Assembly: GCA_913009825.1 (NCBI GenBank)
Contig: CAJVYQ010000036.1
Coordinates: 1 to 48,579, forward strand
DNA length: 48,579 nt
Source of the DNA: an uncultured Deferribacteres bacterium
GTDB lineage: Bacteria > Zhuqueibacterota > JdFR-76 > DREG01
Reading direction: 5' to 3'
A program made the position numbers and the translations under genes. Position 1 is the first letter of the stretch. Every line of letters begins with the position of its first letter. Under the pieces are notes generated by a model. It worked only from the letters and a program-made list of their open reading frames with translations. It searched no databases and had not been told where the DNA came from. Shown here one piece after another: positions 36,444 to 45,052 of the stretch.

Positions 36444-36469
36444 TTCAATAGAGCGCTCTATTTATTGAA
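36444..36469. terminator. Palindrome over the TonB-receptor stop codon
   Basis: TTCAATA-GAGCGCTC-TATT and the complementary TATTGAA form an almost perfect palindrome that includes the TAG stop (36458-36460). It could attenuate read-through into the surface-protein gene or stabilise the receptor mRNA 3' end. There is no clear U-run. Confidence 0.4.
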
Positions 36470-39397
36470 ATCGTACGAAATTCCCGCAGAAAAATTTCTG
36501 CCGCGTTTGTATTCTTCATAGATGTAATCTTTACCCTTAAAATGATGAACCTTGCGAACCGCAGGGTTCAGTAAATTTTTGGCAGACAGTGAAAACAGAA
36601 AACCTCTCCAGATATGCTGGGAAACGGTCAGATTAAGAATGGGCTGGGAAAGTTCGAACACATTCGGTGTTCCGCCCATACTGACGGCAGCCACGCGTTC
36701 ACCAAAGACATTGTAATACGCCGTGGCAACGGTTCCTATTTTTTCATTCGAATAAACCAGATCAAAATTTAAAATATACGGCGATTGTCCCTGCAGGGGT
36801 CTGGTGTCGTCTGCGTTAGGATCGACATTTCGAATCACCAGCAGCTCTTCCTCCGGAATGGTTACCTTTGAATGCGCAAGCGTCACATTCGCCCCCAACT
36901 GAAAATGAGACAATTGCGGAATCAGATTGCCCAGATGTTTTCGCACCTCAAATTCAGCTCCAACCACAGTCGCCCTGTCCACATTCTGAAATTGAACCTC
37001 TCCATTAACGTTTAAAATAGCCCGTTCAATGGGATTTTTAAAACGCTTGTAAAATCCGCTTACGGCAAGGATTTCACCGGGATTTGGAAACCATTCCCAC
37101 CGAAGGTCAAAATTATCGATCAGTGTCCGTTTAAGATTGGCATTTCCGACAAAAAAATAGTCGTTGACAAAATCAAACGAGGCGTAAGGGGCCATTTCCC
37201 GAAAAGTCGGCCGGGCCAGCGTACGCCCGTAGGCGAGACGCAGGTTGGTATTTTTGACGATATTGTACACCGCATTTAATGAAGGCAGCCAATCTGCGGT
37301 TTTTAATTTTCCCGGTTTTAGGCTTGTGTCCCGGCTTGCCACTTCCATTTGAGTGGTTTCGTACCGGGCTCCTGCGATGACACGAAGGCTCTCTACAACC
37401 GGCAGGTCAACCATTCCAAAACCGGCGCGGATTGTCTGCGTTCCCCCGTAATTGCCGCGCCGTTCAGAGGCATCCCGAATATAATTTCCGAAGCGGTACA
37501 GGCCGTGTGTGCTGTCTACTATCCCCACGTTGCCCGGCATAAAAAATTCGTTGGGATAACCGTCATACCTGATTTTATCCTGCTCATATTCAAAACGTCT
37601 TTCAAGAAATGTTCGATTGGCATTTATGCCCTCACCCCCGAATTTGAATTTCCCCGTAAGGCCCTTTCGAAATGAAAAGGGAATGGAGGTTTTCAGGTTA
37701 AATGTTTTGTTGTTCTCATTCAGATTTCTGAAATAGCGCGTGGGCACAGGGTAGATTGACGGCCGTATAGCATAAATTGTGTCAATTTTTCCACCCCGGT
37801 TCCGAAGCGTGTAATTATCCGTAAAAAACCGTAAATCCGGCTGTTTTTGGTAAGAGTTGGTGAGAGAGCCCTCCCAGTAAATCGACATTTTGAGAAAATT
37901 CTTCAGATAGTGTTCCCCCCGTATCTGCGTTGAACGAATTTCCCGCTGCGTGTATCGAAGGGTTCGGGTCTCATAAACCGCATTGTCGGATAAATCACGG
38001 GGGAATGCTCCCTCCAGATACCGTGCCGTCGATTCCCCGCTTCGAGTGAATAAATAATTCAGTCGAAAATTGTGATCGGGACTGGGCTTGTAAGAGAGAG
38101 ACCCCAGTCCTCCGATCAGGACTTCCTCACTTCCCTTTTCGTCTGAGAGCAGATAATCAGCATTCAGGGAATCCACTTCGGAAACCTTGCCGGTCAATTG
38201 CCAGCGCCCCACAAATCCCTTATCGTAATATGAAAAGGAATGATTGTAAGTCAGGCTGGCGAGATAACCGAACGGACGCCCGAAAAGACTGCCCTGATTC
38301 CCGACAGATAAGGAATAGCGTTGATTAGCAGGCGCCTTTCGAAGTTCGGGTGCCATTACGGGATTGAAGGCCCGCGAGACGTGATCCAGCTTTAGAGCCT
38401 TGCTGCGATCCGTCCAGGCATATCCGATATCAGGCACATCTGCCCCGGCACTTTGAAGCATACGGGGAATATGGCGCGTTCGGGCACCCAACGCCAATCC
38501 GTCGTATTTCCCTCTGCCCGCCGTCAGAAAATGGGAATTCAAAGTCGTCTGCGAATTGTACCCGGAAGATGAGCTGAATCGAATGGTTAGATTTTCCGGA
38601 TAGTTTTTGGTTTGAATATTGACAATTCCGCCTGAAAAATTTCCCGGCTGGTCGGGGGTAAATGTTTTGACGATGATCACATTTTCCAGAAGATTGCTGG
38701 GGAAAATGTCCATTTGAACGGCTTTTTTATCCGGATCCGTACTCGGTAGTGCGGCACCGTTCAGTTGTGTGTTGGTGTAGCGTTCCCCGATTCCCCGAAT
38801 GTAAACGTATTTCCCGTCCACAACCGACGCCCCCGTGACCAGTTTCATAGCCTCACTTGCGTCGCCCGTACCAAAGTGCGACATGGCTTCGGCACTAATC
38901 GCATCGCTGACGGCCTCTGCTTTCTGGCGATTCCGAAGCAAGGCAGCTTCCGTATTCGTAAGCGGGCTTGCCTCCACCACAATAGCTTCTCCCTGAATGG
39001 CCTCCGGTAAAAGTACAAAATTAACCACGACCATCTTTTGGCCGTACACCCGTACGTTTTTAATTGTTACCCTGGCGTAACCAATCATCGAAGCCGTCAG
39101 CGAATAATTTCCGACCGGGACATTTCGAATAAAAAACCGTCCGTCGAGATCGGTCGCCGCTCCCATTCGGGTGCTGTCAATGATCACATTGACGCCCGGC
39201 AGAGGATCACCGCTCGCAGAATCGTAAACAGATCCCGCAATTTTGCCCGTGAAAACGACGGCCGGACTCTTTCCCCCGGCTTCTTTCTCTGCCCCATTAT
39301 CCGATGCCCGGAGCATTCCGAAACCCGTCAAAACCAGAAAAACAATCAACCCCGCTAAAAATAATGCGTCTTTGATGTTTGATAATTTTCCAATCAT
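36458..39397 (-). CDS. TonB-dependent receptor with CarboxypepD-reg domain, probable Pho-regulon member
   Basis: 979 residues from ATG 39397, with GGGAGA 7-10 bases upstream. It has an N-terminal membrane/signal segment (ALFLAGLIVFLVLTGFGML) and a carboxypeptidase-regulatory-like domain (about 50-130; GSVYDSASGDPLPGVNV, TDLDGRFFIRNVPVG). The plug domain spans about 140-280 (ALLRNRQKAEAVSDAISAE, YVYIRGIGERYTNTQLNG). A 22-strand-type barrel then runs to the C-terminus (FSAGISYDFNK). This family imports large or scarce solutes across the outer membrane with TonB energy. Four 11-bp-spaced half-sites at 39471-39509 suggest induction by phosphate starvation. The substrate is unknown; a phosphorus-bearing compound is the inference. 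The gene following it encodes a surface protein. Confidence 0.9.
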   Translation of the reverse strand: MIGKLSNIKDALFLAGLIVFLVLTGFGMLRASDNGAEKEAGGKSPAVVFTGKIAGSVYDSASGDPLPGVNVIIDSTRMGAATDLDGRFFIRNVPVGNYSLTASMIGYARVTIKNVRVYGQKMVVVNFVLLPEAIQGEAIVVEASPLTNTEAALLRNRQKAEAVSDAISAEAMSHFGTGDASEAMKLVTGASVVDGKYVYIRGIGERYTNTQLNGAALPSTDPDKKAVQMDIFPSNLLENVIIVKTFTPDQPGNFSGGIVNIQTKNYPENLTIRFSSSSGYNSQTTLNSHFLTAGRGKYDGLALGARTRHIPRMLQSAGADVPDIGYAWTDRSKALKLDHVSRAFNPVMAPELRKAPANQRYSLSVGNQGSLFGRPFGYLASLTYNHSFSYYDKGFVGRWQLTGKVSEVDSLNADYLLSDEKGSEEVLIGGLGSLSYKPSPDHNFRLNYLFTRSGESTARYLEGAFPRDLSDNAVYETRTLRYTQREIRSTQIRGEHYLKNFLKMSIYWEGSLTNSYQKQPDLRFFTDNYTLRNRGGKIDTIYAIRPSIYPVPTRYFRNLNENNKTFNLKTSIPFSFRKGLTGKFKFGGEGINANRTFLERRFEYEQDKIRYDGYPNEFFMPGNVGIVDSTHGLYRFGNYIRDASERRGNYGGTQTIRAGFGMVDLPVVESLRVIAGARYETTQMEVASRDTSLKPGKLKTADWLPSLNAVYNIVKNTNLRLAYGRTLARPTFREMAPYASFDFVNDYFFVGNANLKRTLIDNFDLRWEWFPNPGEILAVSGFYKRFKNPIERAILNVNGEVQFQNVDRATVVGAEFEVRKHLGNLIPQLSHFQLGANVTLAHSKVTIPEEELLVIRNVDPNADDTRPLQGQSPYILNFDLVYSNEKIGTVATAYYNVFGERVAAVSMGGTPNVFELSQPILNLTVSQHIWRGFLFSLSAKNLLNPAVRKVHHFKGKDYIYEEYKRGRNFSAGISYDFNK

Positions 39398-39470
39398 CTT
39401 TATTTCTCCCGACTAAATTTGTAACAGCGTGCCACTTTTAATACAACCCGCAATAAATATGGCGATTGAC

Positions 39471-39509
39471 TGTTAGAATCGTATTAGGGAATAATTAAAC
39501 CTGTATTAA
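39471..39509 (-). promoter_or_regulatory. PHO-box-like array upstream of the TonB receptor
   Basis: Read on the minus strand: TTAATA, TTAATT, CTAATA, CTAACA, with starts exactly 11 bases apart and 5-base spacers (plus-strand starts 39471, 39482, 39493, 39504). The array ends 74 bases before the receptor's ATG. The period matches PhoB/PhoP-type direct repeats, and Bacillus PhoP recognises TT(A/T/C)ACA-like half-sites with about 5-base spacers. The -10 element was not fixed. Confidence 0.65.
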
Positions 39510-39674
39510 TTTTGACCATTTTCACTGGAGACCATCTTTCGGTACAATGAAAAAATTCTCTTGATTCCTGCAAAAAGGAGGCTTATTTTTAAGCGTGTTA
39601 TGATTGTCTATTTTGAAAAACCGGAATCAACTGTCTCGTTTACATTGTCGTTTTTGAACCCTGCAAGGCATATT

Positions 39675-39713
39675 TAAACAAAAGATTAATGGAATATTAA
39701 CAGAATTCTAACA
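39675..39713 (+). promoter_or_regulatory. PHO-box-like array upstream of the first PhoB-like gene
   Basis: TAAACA, TTAATG, TTAACA, CTAACA begin at 39675, 39686, 39697 and 39708, an exact 11-base period, ending 50 bases before ATG 39764. The arrangement suggests autoregulation of the response regulator. The third and fourth half-sites are the best matches. Confidence 0.65.
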
Positions 39714-39763
39714 ATTTATTCCTAAGTTGGGTGTAAAATTATCGAGAAACGAGAGGCTCAAGA

Positions 39764-40453
39764 ATGGCAAAAAAACGCGTGCTAATAGTTGATGACGAAG
39801 AAGATATTCTGGAATTAATTGAACACAATTTAAAGAAGGAAGGCTACGACGTGCAATCCGTAGCCACCGGAGAAGAAGCCCTTCGCGCCGCCTCCGAAAA
39901 TACACCCGATTTGATTGTACTGGATTTAATGCTCCCCGGCGTCGACGGCCTCGAAGTTTGCGGGCGATTGAAAGAAGATCCCGACACCCGGAGAATCCCC
40001 ATTATCATTTTAAGCGCCAAGGGCGATGAAGCGGATATTGTAACGGGTCTGGAATTGGGTGCGGATGATTACGTGCCCAAACCGTTCAGTCCCCGGGTTC
40101 TGGTGGCCCGGATTCGGGCGGTTCTCCGCAGAAAAAAAGCCGGTGTGCCGCCTGAATCGGAAGTGCTTCAGATTCACGATCTGGTGATCAATCCCGGGAA
40201 GCACAAGGTCACCATCAACGGGGGGAAAATCGACCTCACCTACACGGAATTTTATTTTTTGTCCATTTTAGCCCGCCGCCCGGGATGGGTGTTTACCCGT
40301 TACCAATTGGTCGATGCCGTCCGCGGCAACAACTACCCTGTCACCGACCGTTCCGTGGACGTGCAGATTGTCGGACTTCGCAAGAAATTGGGAAAATACG
40401 GGAAACTGATTGAAACCGTCCGCGGCGTCGGGTACCGCTTTAAGGAAGAGTGA
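39764..40453 (+). CDS. PhoB-like OmpR-family response regulator (orphan)
   Basis: 229 residues from ATG 39764. A receiver domain fills about 1-120: acidic pocket DDEED (10-14), phospho-acceptor Asp54 in IVLDLMLPG, and a conserved Lys in PKPFSP. A winged-helix DNA-binding domain fills about 135-229 (LTYTEFYFLSIL, RSVDVQIVGLRKKLG, VRGVGYRF). Architecture and length match PhoB. No kinase follows directly; a hairpin does, and the next gene is a second regulator 400 bases on. It is divergent from the TonB receptor and has PHO-box-like repeats on its own side. It likely controls phosphate uptake, but its kinase could be the PhoR-like protein downstream or one elsewhere. Confidence 0.9.
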   Translation: MAKKRVLIVDDEEDILELIEHNLKKEGYDVQSVATGEEALRAASENTPDLIVLDLMLPGVDGLEVCGRLKEDPDTRRIPIIILSAKGDEADIVTGLELGADDYVPKPFSPRVLVARIRAVLRRKKAGVPPESEVLQIHDLVINPGKHKVTINGGKIDLTYTEFYFLSILARRPGWVFTRYQLVDAVRGNNYPVTDRSVDVQIVGLRKKLGKYGKLIETVRGVGYRFKEE

Positions 40454-40500
40454 CAGGACTAATTATTCAGGCGTGGATCCGGGAAAGGCTATTTTGCGGT

Positions 40501-40530
40501 GCGGACGGGATACTTTTCATAACCGTCCGC
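40501..40530 (+). terminator. Hairpin after the first regulator gene
   Basis: GCGGACGG (40501-40508) and CCGTCCGC (40523-40530) form an 8-bp GC stem 48 bases after the stop. No T-run follows, so a terminator is possible but not proven. Confidence 0.4.
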
Positions 40531-40853
40531 GGCCAACCGGGAAATTGACAGATTTTGCAATTATCTTCTCAAAACGTATTTCTCCATTATCACTTCTTTA
40601 GAAATTATTCATGTATTTTTTTAAATTATCAAACGGCAGATTTTATTTTTTGTGCAAAAAAATTAGTAACGATTCAGCCACAAAGTCACAAGCCACAGTG
40701 GCAAACCGATACCTGGATCGTGACAAAAATTTATTCAATAGAAAAGAATTGAATTTTCTAATATTTTTAGATATGTTATCACAAAAGAGGAAAACGGGTT
40801 TCTAAACCGAATAATTCACCGCAGAGGTCGCCGGGAACGCAGAGAATCATATA
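40531..40853. other. AT-rich gap before the second regulator
   Basis: No gene is seen. It marks the change from GC-richer to AT-rich sequence. Near 40817-40845 is an ACCGCAGAGG ... AACGCAGAG repeat like the one at the contig start. It overlaps the region where the next gene's ribosome site should be, which is weak. No clear 11-bp PHO repeat was found, unlike upstream of the first regulator. Confidence 0.5.
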
Positions 40854-41534
40854 ATGAGTCAATTAATAGCTGTAGTTGATGATGAGCTGGATATTCTTGA
40901 ATTAATATCGCTGCATCTGAAAAGATCAGGGTTCGATGTTAAAGAATTTTTAAATGCGGAAAATTTCTTTAAATTTATCAGAATGAAAACGCCTGAGCTG
41001 ATAATTCTGGATTTAATGCTCCCCGATGCCGATGGTGTCGATATTTGTAAATATTTAAAAAACAACGATGACTATTCTTTTATTCCAATTATTATGCTGA
41101 CTGCGAAGGCGGAGGAGACGGACAAAGTATTGGGGCTGGAATTGGGGGCGGATGATTACGTTACCAAACCCTTTTCGCCCAGGGAATTGGTGGCGCGTGT
41201 GAAAGCTGTTCTCAGAAGAAAAAAACAAAATGAAATATCTAAAAGAATAGAAATTGGTAATGTTCTGGTGATCGATTTGCAAAAATATGAAGTTCTGGTC
41301 GAGAATAAAAAAATAGAATTAACCGGTACCGAATTTAAAATCTTAAAGGTTCTGGCCTCAAAAAAGGGATGGGTTTTTAGCAGAGGACAAATTTTAAATG
41401 AGCTCTGGGGAAATGATAAAATTGTTCTGGACAGAACCATCGATGTTCATATAAAAAACCTGAGAGAGAAGATCGGCAAAGGCGGGAATTTTATTAAAAA
41501 TATAAGAGGTGTGGGATACAAAATCGAAGAATGA
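40854..41534 (+). CDS. phoB: PhoB-like response regulator paired with PhoR-like kinase
   Basis: 226 residues from ATG 40854. Receiver domain about 1-120 (DDELD 9-13, Asp53 in LILDLMLPD, TKPFSP), winged-helix about 130-226 (ELTGTEFKILKVL, RTIDVHIKNLREKIG, IRGVGYKIE). The stop overlaps the kinase ATG by 4 bases (ATGA), so the two are co-translated. With pstSCAB-phoU downstream it is the likely phosphate regulator, activated by phosphorylation under phosphate limitation. It is AT-rich and clearly different in composition from the orphan PhoB-like gene. Confidence 0.9.
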   Translation: MSQLIAVVDDELDILELISLHLKRSGFDVKEFLNAENFFKFIRMKTPELIILDLMLPDADGVDICKYLKNNDDYSFIPIIMLTAKAEETDKVLGLELGADDYVTKPFSPRELVARVKAVLRRKKQNEISKRIEIGNVLVIDLQKYEVLVENKKIELTGTEFKILKVLASKKGWVFSRGQILNELWGNDKIVLDRTIDVHIKNLREKIGKGGNFIKNIRGVGYKIEE

Positions 41535-43276
41535 AAAAATCCATATTCTCCAAGATATTTGGCGGCTATATTTTAATAATATTTGCACTTTCAAGTCTTA
41601 TTCTGATTTTCTCGTTCAGAACAATCAAAAGCCATTATATCAATACCTTAACAACTAATCTGAAAAATCTTGCCTTCACATTTAACTTAAGCGTAACCCC
41701 TCTTTTAAAAGAACAGCGTTTCCAGCAATTAGATAAATTAGTAAAAAATCTGGGTAAAAATATAGATACGCGAATTACAGTGATTGCGCCCGACGGCACC
41801 GTTTACGCCGATTCTGAAAAAGACCCGAAATTAATGGAAAACCACAAAAGCCGGCCGGAAATAATAGAGGCTTTGCAATGTAAAATCGGCAGATCGCTTC
41901 GGTTTAGTACGACCGTAAAAGAACAGATGTTGTACGTCGCCGTACCGATTAAAAACAAAAACAAAATAATAGGAATTTTAAGGGCAAGCTTATTTATCAG
42001 AGAAATCAATACTTTGCTTAATCATCTAAAGATTCGGATTTTGCAGATTGTGTTGATTATAATCCTATTTTCTTTAATCGGCGCCTTAATCTTCTCCAGA
42101 AGCCTGTCAAAACCGATCAGAGAATTGGCAAACGCATCTCAAAAAATCGCTCACGGCGATTTCAACATAAAAATATTTTTTAAAAATGAAGATGAATTAA
42201 AAGAACTTGCAGATAACTTTAATTATATGACCGAAAAAATTAAAACACTGGTTACGGATTTAACGCTTAAAAAGGAAGAACTAAATGGAATAATTTCTTC
42301 CATACAGGAGGGATTAATCGTTGTCAATAAAGAGGGGAGGATAGTACTCTACAATGAAAGTTTTAAAAGAATCATTCAAACCGATTCCATTTCCGGAAAA
42401 TTTTACTGGGAAATTTTAAAAAGCGTTGAAATTAGTGAGTTGATAAAAAGATCCATAAATGAAAAGAAGAATCTGAGCTGCGAAGTAGAATTAAACGAAA
42501 AAATGTTTCTCTTCAGCATTACATTTTTAGCCGACAAAGAGGAAGTAATCATGTTTCTGCACGACATCACAGAGTTTAAACGGCTCGAGAAGATTAAAAA
42601 AGATTTTGTCGTAAATGTTTCTCACGAGCTGCGCACCCCTTTAACGGCAATGAAGGGTTATGTGGAAACTTTAGATGGAGAGGTGAAAGAAACCGGCAAG
42701 CATTATTTGGATATTGTCGGGAAAAACACCGACCGGTTAATCAATATCGTGCAGGATTTGCTGCTGCTGTCGGGGTTGGAAGAAAAGGGGGTAAAATTAG
42801 AATTGGAAACCGTCGATCTAAACCATCTGGTTGAAACTGTTTTAAAGATATTCAAACAAAAAGCGGAAATAAAAAATATAAAATTAAATCTGATTTCCGA
42901 TGGTGAAAAACCGGTACTTATGGCTGATTCGTTTAAATTAGAACAAATGTTCATCAATCTGATCGATAATGCCATCAAGTATACGGAAAGGGGAGAGATT
43001 AACATTTTACTGAGCAAAAACACCCGTGAAGTAAAAATTGAGATAAAAGATACCGGAATCGGTATCCCCCGGGAACATTTGCCAAGAATCTTTGAAAGAT
43101 TCTATGTAGTCGATAAATCCCGATCCAGAAAACTCGGGGGCACGGGTCTGGGACTTTCAATTGTCAAACATATCGTGCTCCTGCATGACGGAACAATAGA
43201 TGTCGTAAGTAAACCCCGGATTGGAACAACATTTACCATCAAATTGCCGCTTAATATCTCTTCAAAGCATTCTTAA
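41531..43276 (+). CDS. phoR: PhoR-like sensor histidine kinase
   Basis: 581 residues. TM1 at about 8-28, then an extracytoplasmic sCache-like sensor (about 30-165, ITVIAPDGTVYADSE), TM2 at about 168-190, HAMP (about 190-245), PAS (about 250-340, GLIVVNKEGRIVLYNE) and HisKA with the phospho-His in NVSHELRTPL. HATPase_c follows with NLIDNAIKYTERG, DTGIGIP, FERFYVVDKSRSRKLGGTGLGLSIV. It phosphorylates the overlapping PhoB-like regulator. A large periplasmic domain is seen in Gram-positive-type PhoR but not in the E. coli protein. In PhoR systems the Pst transporter and PhoU restrain the kinase when phosphate is ample. Confidence 0.9.
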   Translation: MKKSIFSKIFGGYILIIFALSSLILIFSFRTIKSHYINTLTTNLKNLAFTFNLSVTPLLKEQRFQQLDKLVKNLGKNIDTRITVIAPDGTVYADSEKDPKLMENHKSRPEIIEALQCKIGRSLRFSTTVKEQMLYVAVPIKNKNKIIGILRASLFIREINTLLNHLKIRILQIVLIIILFSLIGALIFSRSLSKPIRELANASQKIAHGDFNIKIFFKNEDELKELADNFNYMTEKIKTLVTDLTLKKEELNGIISSIQEGLIVVNKEGRIVLYNESFKRIIQTDSISGKFYWEILKSVEISELIKRSINEKKNLSCEVELNEKMFLFSITFLADKEEVIMFLHDITEFKRLEKIKKDFVVNVSHELRTPLTAMKGYVETLDGEVKETGKHYLDIVGKNTDRLINIVQDLLLLSGLEEKGVKLELETVDLNHLVETVLKIFKQKAEIKNIKLNLISDGEKPVLMADSFKLEQMFINLIDNAIKYTERGEINILLSKNTREVKIEIKDTGIGIPREHLPRIFERFYVVDKSRSRKLGGTGLGLSIVKHIVLLHDGTIDVVSKPRIGTTFTIKLPLNISSKHS

Positions 43277-43311
43277 CCAAAAATTAATATTTCCTTTATA
43301 CGCGCTTAACT
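43273..43311 (+). promoter_or_regulatory. PHO-box-like array upstream of the porin/pst operon
   Basis: TTAACC, TTAATA, TTTATA, TTAACT begin at 43273, 43284, 43295 and 43306, again an exact 11-base period with 5-base spacers. The first half-site overlaps the end of the kinase gene. It stands 69 bases before the porin remnant's ATG and is the likely promoter of pstSCAB-phoU, since the remnant sits directly ahead of pstS. Confidence 0.65.
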
Positions 43312-43380
43312 TTAACCCCATACATTTTTCCCGGATTTAAAAATAGACTTTGAAAATAATCCTAAGCCGAAGGTGTTGAC

Positions 43381-43995
43381 ATGACCAGAGTATTTTTTCT
43401 GTTGCGGGTGTGTTTTGCTTTTTTTTTTGAATTCGGCAATTGCCGGGGCGAATGGTTTTCCCACAGGAAAACAGGCTGAAAATCAAAATTCGACTTATCG
43501 TAAGTCAATGGCATTATTTTGGGATTCGGATATCAGACCCGGAGGAATGGGGCTGAAATTTGACTATAATTTTAACCCCGATTATAAAATTTTTGCCTAT
43601 GGAGAATTATGCGTGCTGGATGATCTAAAATCCGGATCTGACCCGCTGATGTTTATAATTCACCCGGATTTTATGGAAATTTTAAAAATGTGATACACCT
43701 GAAAACAGCAATCGCTTTTTACAGAACGCGTGCTGTTAGAGGCAATATAATGGGTATTTTCGGACAGACACTATTTAAGTATATGTTCAGAAGATTAGAG
43801 AGAGATACCTGGCTCGACGTATTCCCCGATTCCGATTCTTTTGGCGGAAAAACAGATGTTCAGGGCCATGAATTCGTGTTCGAGCACGGTTTAACGGACG
43901 GTGTCGTTTTAGGGCTTGATTATTATCGTATGAAACGAATCAGTCAGAATGATAATCAAAATGTGCTGCAAATTGATTTGAATTTTGACTATTAA
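43381..43995 (+). pseudogene. Decayed Porin_5-type outer-membrane porin
   Basis: The reading starts ATG 43381 with a signal-like MTRVFFLLRVCF and is thrown out of frame at a run of ten T (43419-43428); in the next frame it resumes with LNSAIAGANGFPTGKQA and SDIRPGGMGLKFDYNF. A second shift near 43680-43690 is needed to reach NFKNVIHLKTAIAFYRTRAVRG. The last segment (WLDVFPDSDSFGGKTDVQGHE, LGLDYYRMKRI, LQIDLNFDY) is typical of the C-terminus of putative porins. The total is about 200 residues, roughly half of a normal porin, so the barrel core is also missing. It probably once supplied outer-membrane entry for phosphate, being between the PHO array and pstS. Confidence 0.8.
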
Positions 43996-44014
43996 GATTA
44001 CAAGGAGATTAAAC

Positions 44015-45052
44015 ATGAAAAGATTATTTTCAATCTTGGTGTTGTTAGCCGCAGTTTTAATGAGTTTAACAGCCAATGCAGCGAATAAGGAGCTTCTGGG
44101 TGCAGGCGCTACTTTTCCATATCCGCTGTATTCCAAAATGTTCCATAGTTATTATCAAGAAACCGGCATAAAAGTCAATTATCAGGCGATTGGTTCAGGA
44201 GGCGGCATAAGGCAGATCAGAAACAAAACGGTGGATTTTGGCGCTTCAGATGCTTTTTTAAGCGATAAAGAGATGAAGGCGTTTAAAAATCCGGTGGTTC
44301 ATATTCCGATCGTTGCCGGAGCTGTTGTTATTTCCTACAATTTAACCGGGAATTTTAGTTTAAAGTTAACGCCTCAAATCATAAGCAATGTTTTTTTGGG
44401 AAAGATTACAAAATGGAATGACCCGCAGATAAAAGATTCGAATCCATCCGTGAAACTTCCCGATATGCACATTACGGTGGTCCATCGCTCTGACGGCAGC
44501 GGAACGACATTTATTTTCAGCGATTATTTAGGCAAAATAAGCAAAGCGTGGAAAATGAAGGTGGGTACCGGAAAATCTCTGGACTGGCCTATTGGTCTGG
44601 GCGCAAAAGGAAATCCGGGCGTTGCAGGTTTGATAAAACAAATACCGGGTTCAATAGGTTACGTTGAATTGATTTATGCTTTAAAAAATAATATGCCGAC
44701 CGCCAGCATTAAAAATAAGAGCGGTAATTTTGTCGTTCCGGGAATTAAATCGGTTAGTGAAGCCGCTAATGTAAAACTGCCGGACGATTTAAGAATTTCT
44801 TTAACCAACACAGGAGCAAAATACGGTTATCCGATTTCGGGGTTTACCTATATTCTTGTGTATAAAAATTTGAAAAACGGCGGCTTGAGTTACAAAAAGG
44901 CAAAAGAAGTCGTGAAGCTTTTGTGGTGGATGACGCATAAGGGGCAGAAATATGCTATCCCGCTGCACTACGCCCCTCTTTCTGAAAAAGCTTTAAAGAA
45001 ATCGGAAAAGATAATAAACGCACTCCGGTTCGACGGGAAAAACCTAAAATGA
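44015..45052 (+). CDS. pstS: Phosphate-binding protein of the Pst ABC transporter
   Basis: 345 residues from ATG 44015, with AAGGAG 7 bases upstream; the earlier in-frame codon at 43985 falls within the porin remnant. The signal peptide ends near LTANA. The core shows LLGAGATFPYPLYSKMF, YQAIGSGGGIRQI and VDFGASDAFLS, then HRSDGSGTTFIFSDYL and IGYVELIYAL. The GAGATFP, GSGGG, SD and RSDGSGTT segments line the phosphate site in known PstS proteins. It delivers inorganic phosphate to PstCA in the inner membrane. Its stop overlaps the pstC start by 4 bases. Confidence 0.95.
   Translation: MKRLFSILVLLAAVLMSLTANAANKELLGAGATFPYPLYSKMFHSYYQETGIKVNYQAIGSGGGIRQIRNKTVDFGASDAFLSDKEMKAFKNPVVHIPIVAGAVVISYNLTGNFSLKLTPQIISNVFLGKITKWNDPQIKDSNPSVKLPDMHITVVHRSDGSGTTFIFSDYLGKISKAWKMKVGTGKSLDWPIGLGAKGNPGVAGLIKQIPGSIGYVELIYALKNNMPTASIKNKSGNFVVPGIKSVSEAANVKLPDDLRISLTNTGAKYGYPISGFTYILVYKNLKNGGLSYKKAKEVVKLLWWMTHKGQKYAIPLHYAPLSEKALKKSEKIINALRFDGKNLK

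Noticed and set aside
40560-40853. Fourth PHO-box array before the second regulator
   Set aside because: TTATCA, TTAGAA and TCATGT at 11-bp steps near 40588 match the half-site poorly and lie 240 bases from the start; not convincing beside the other three arrays.
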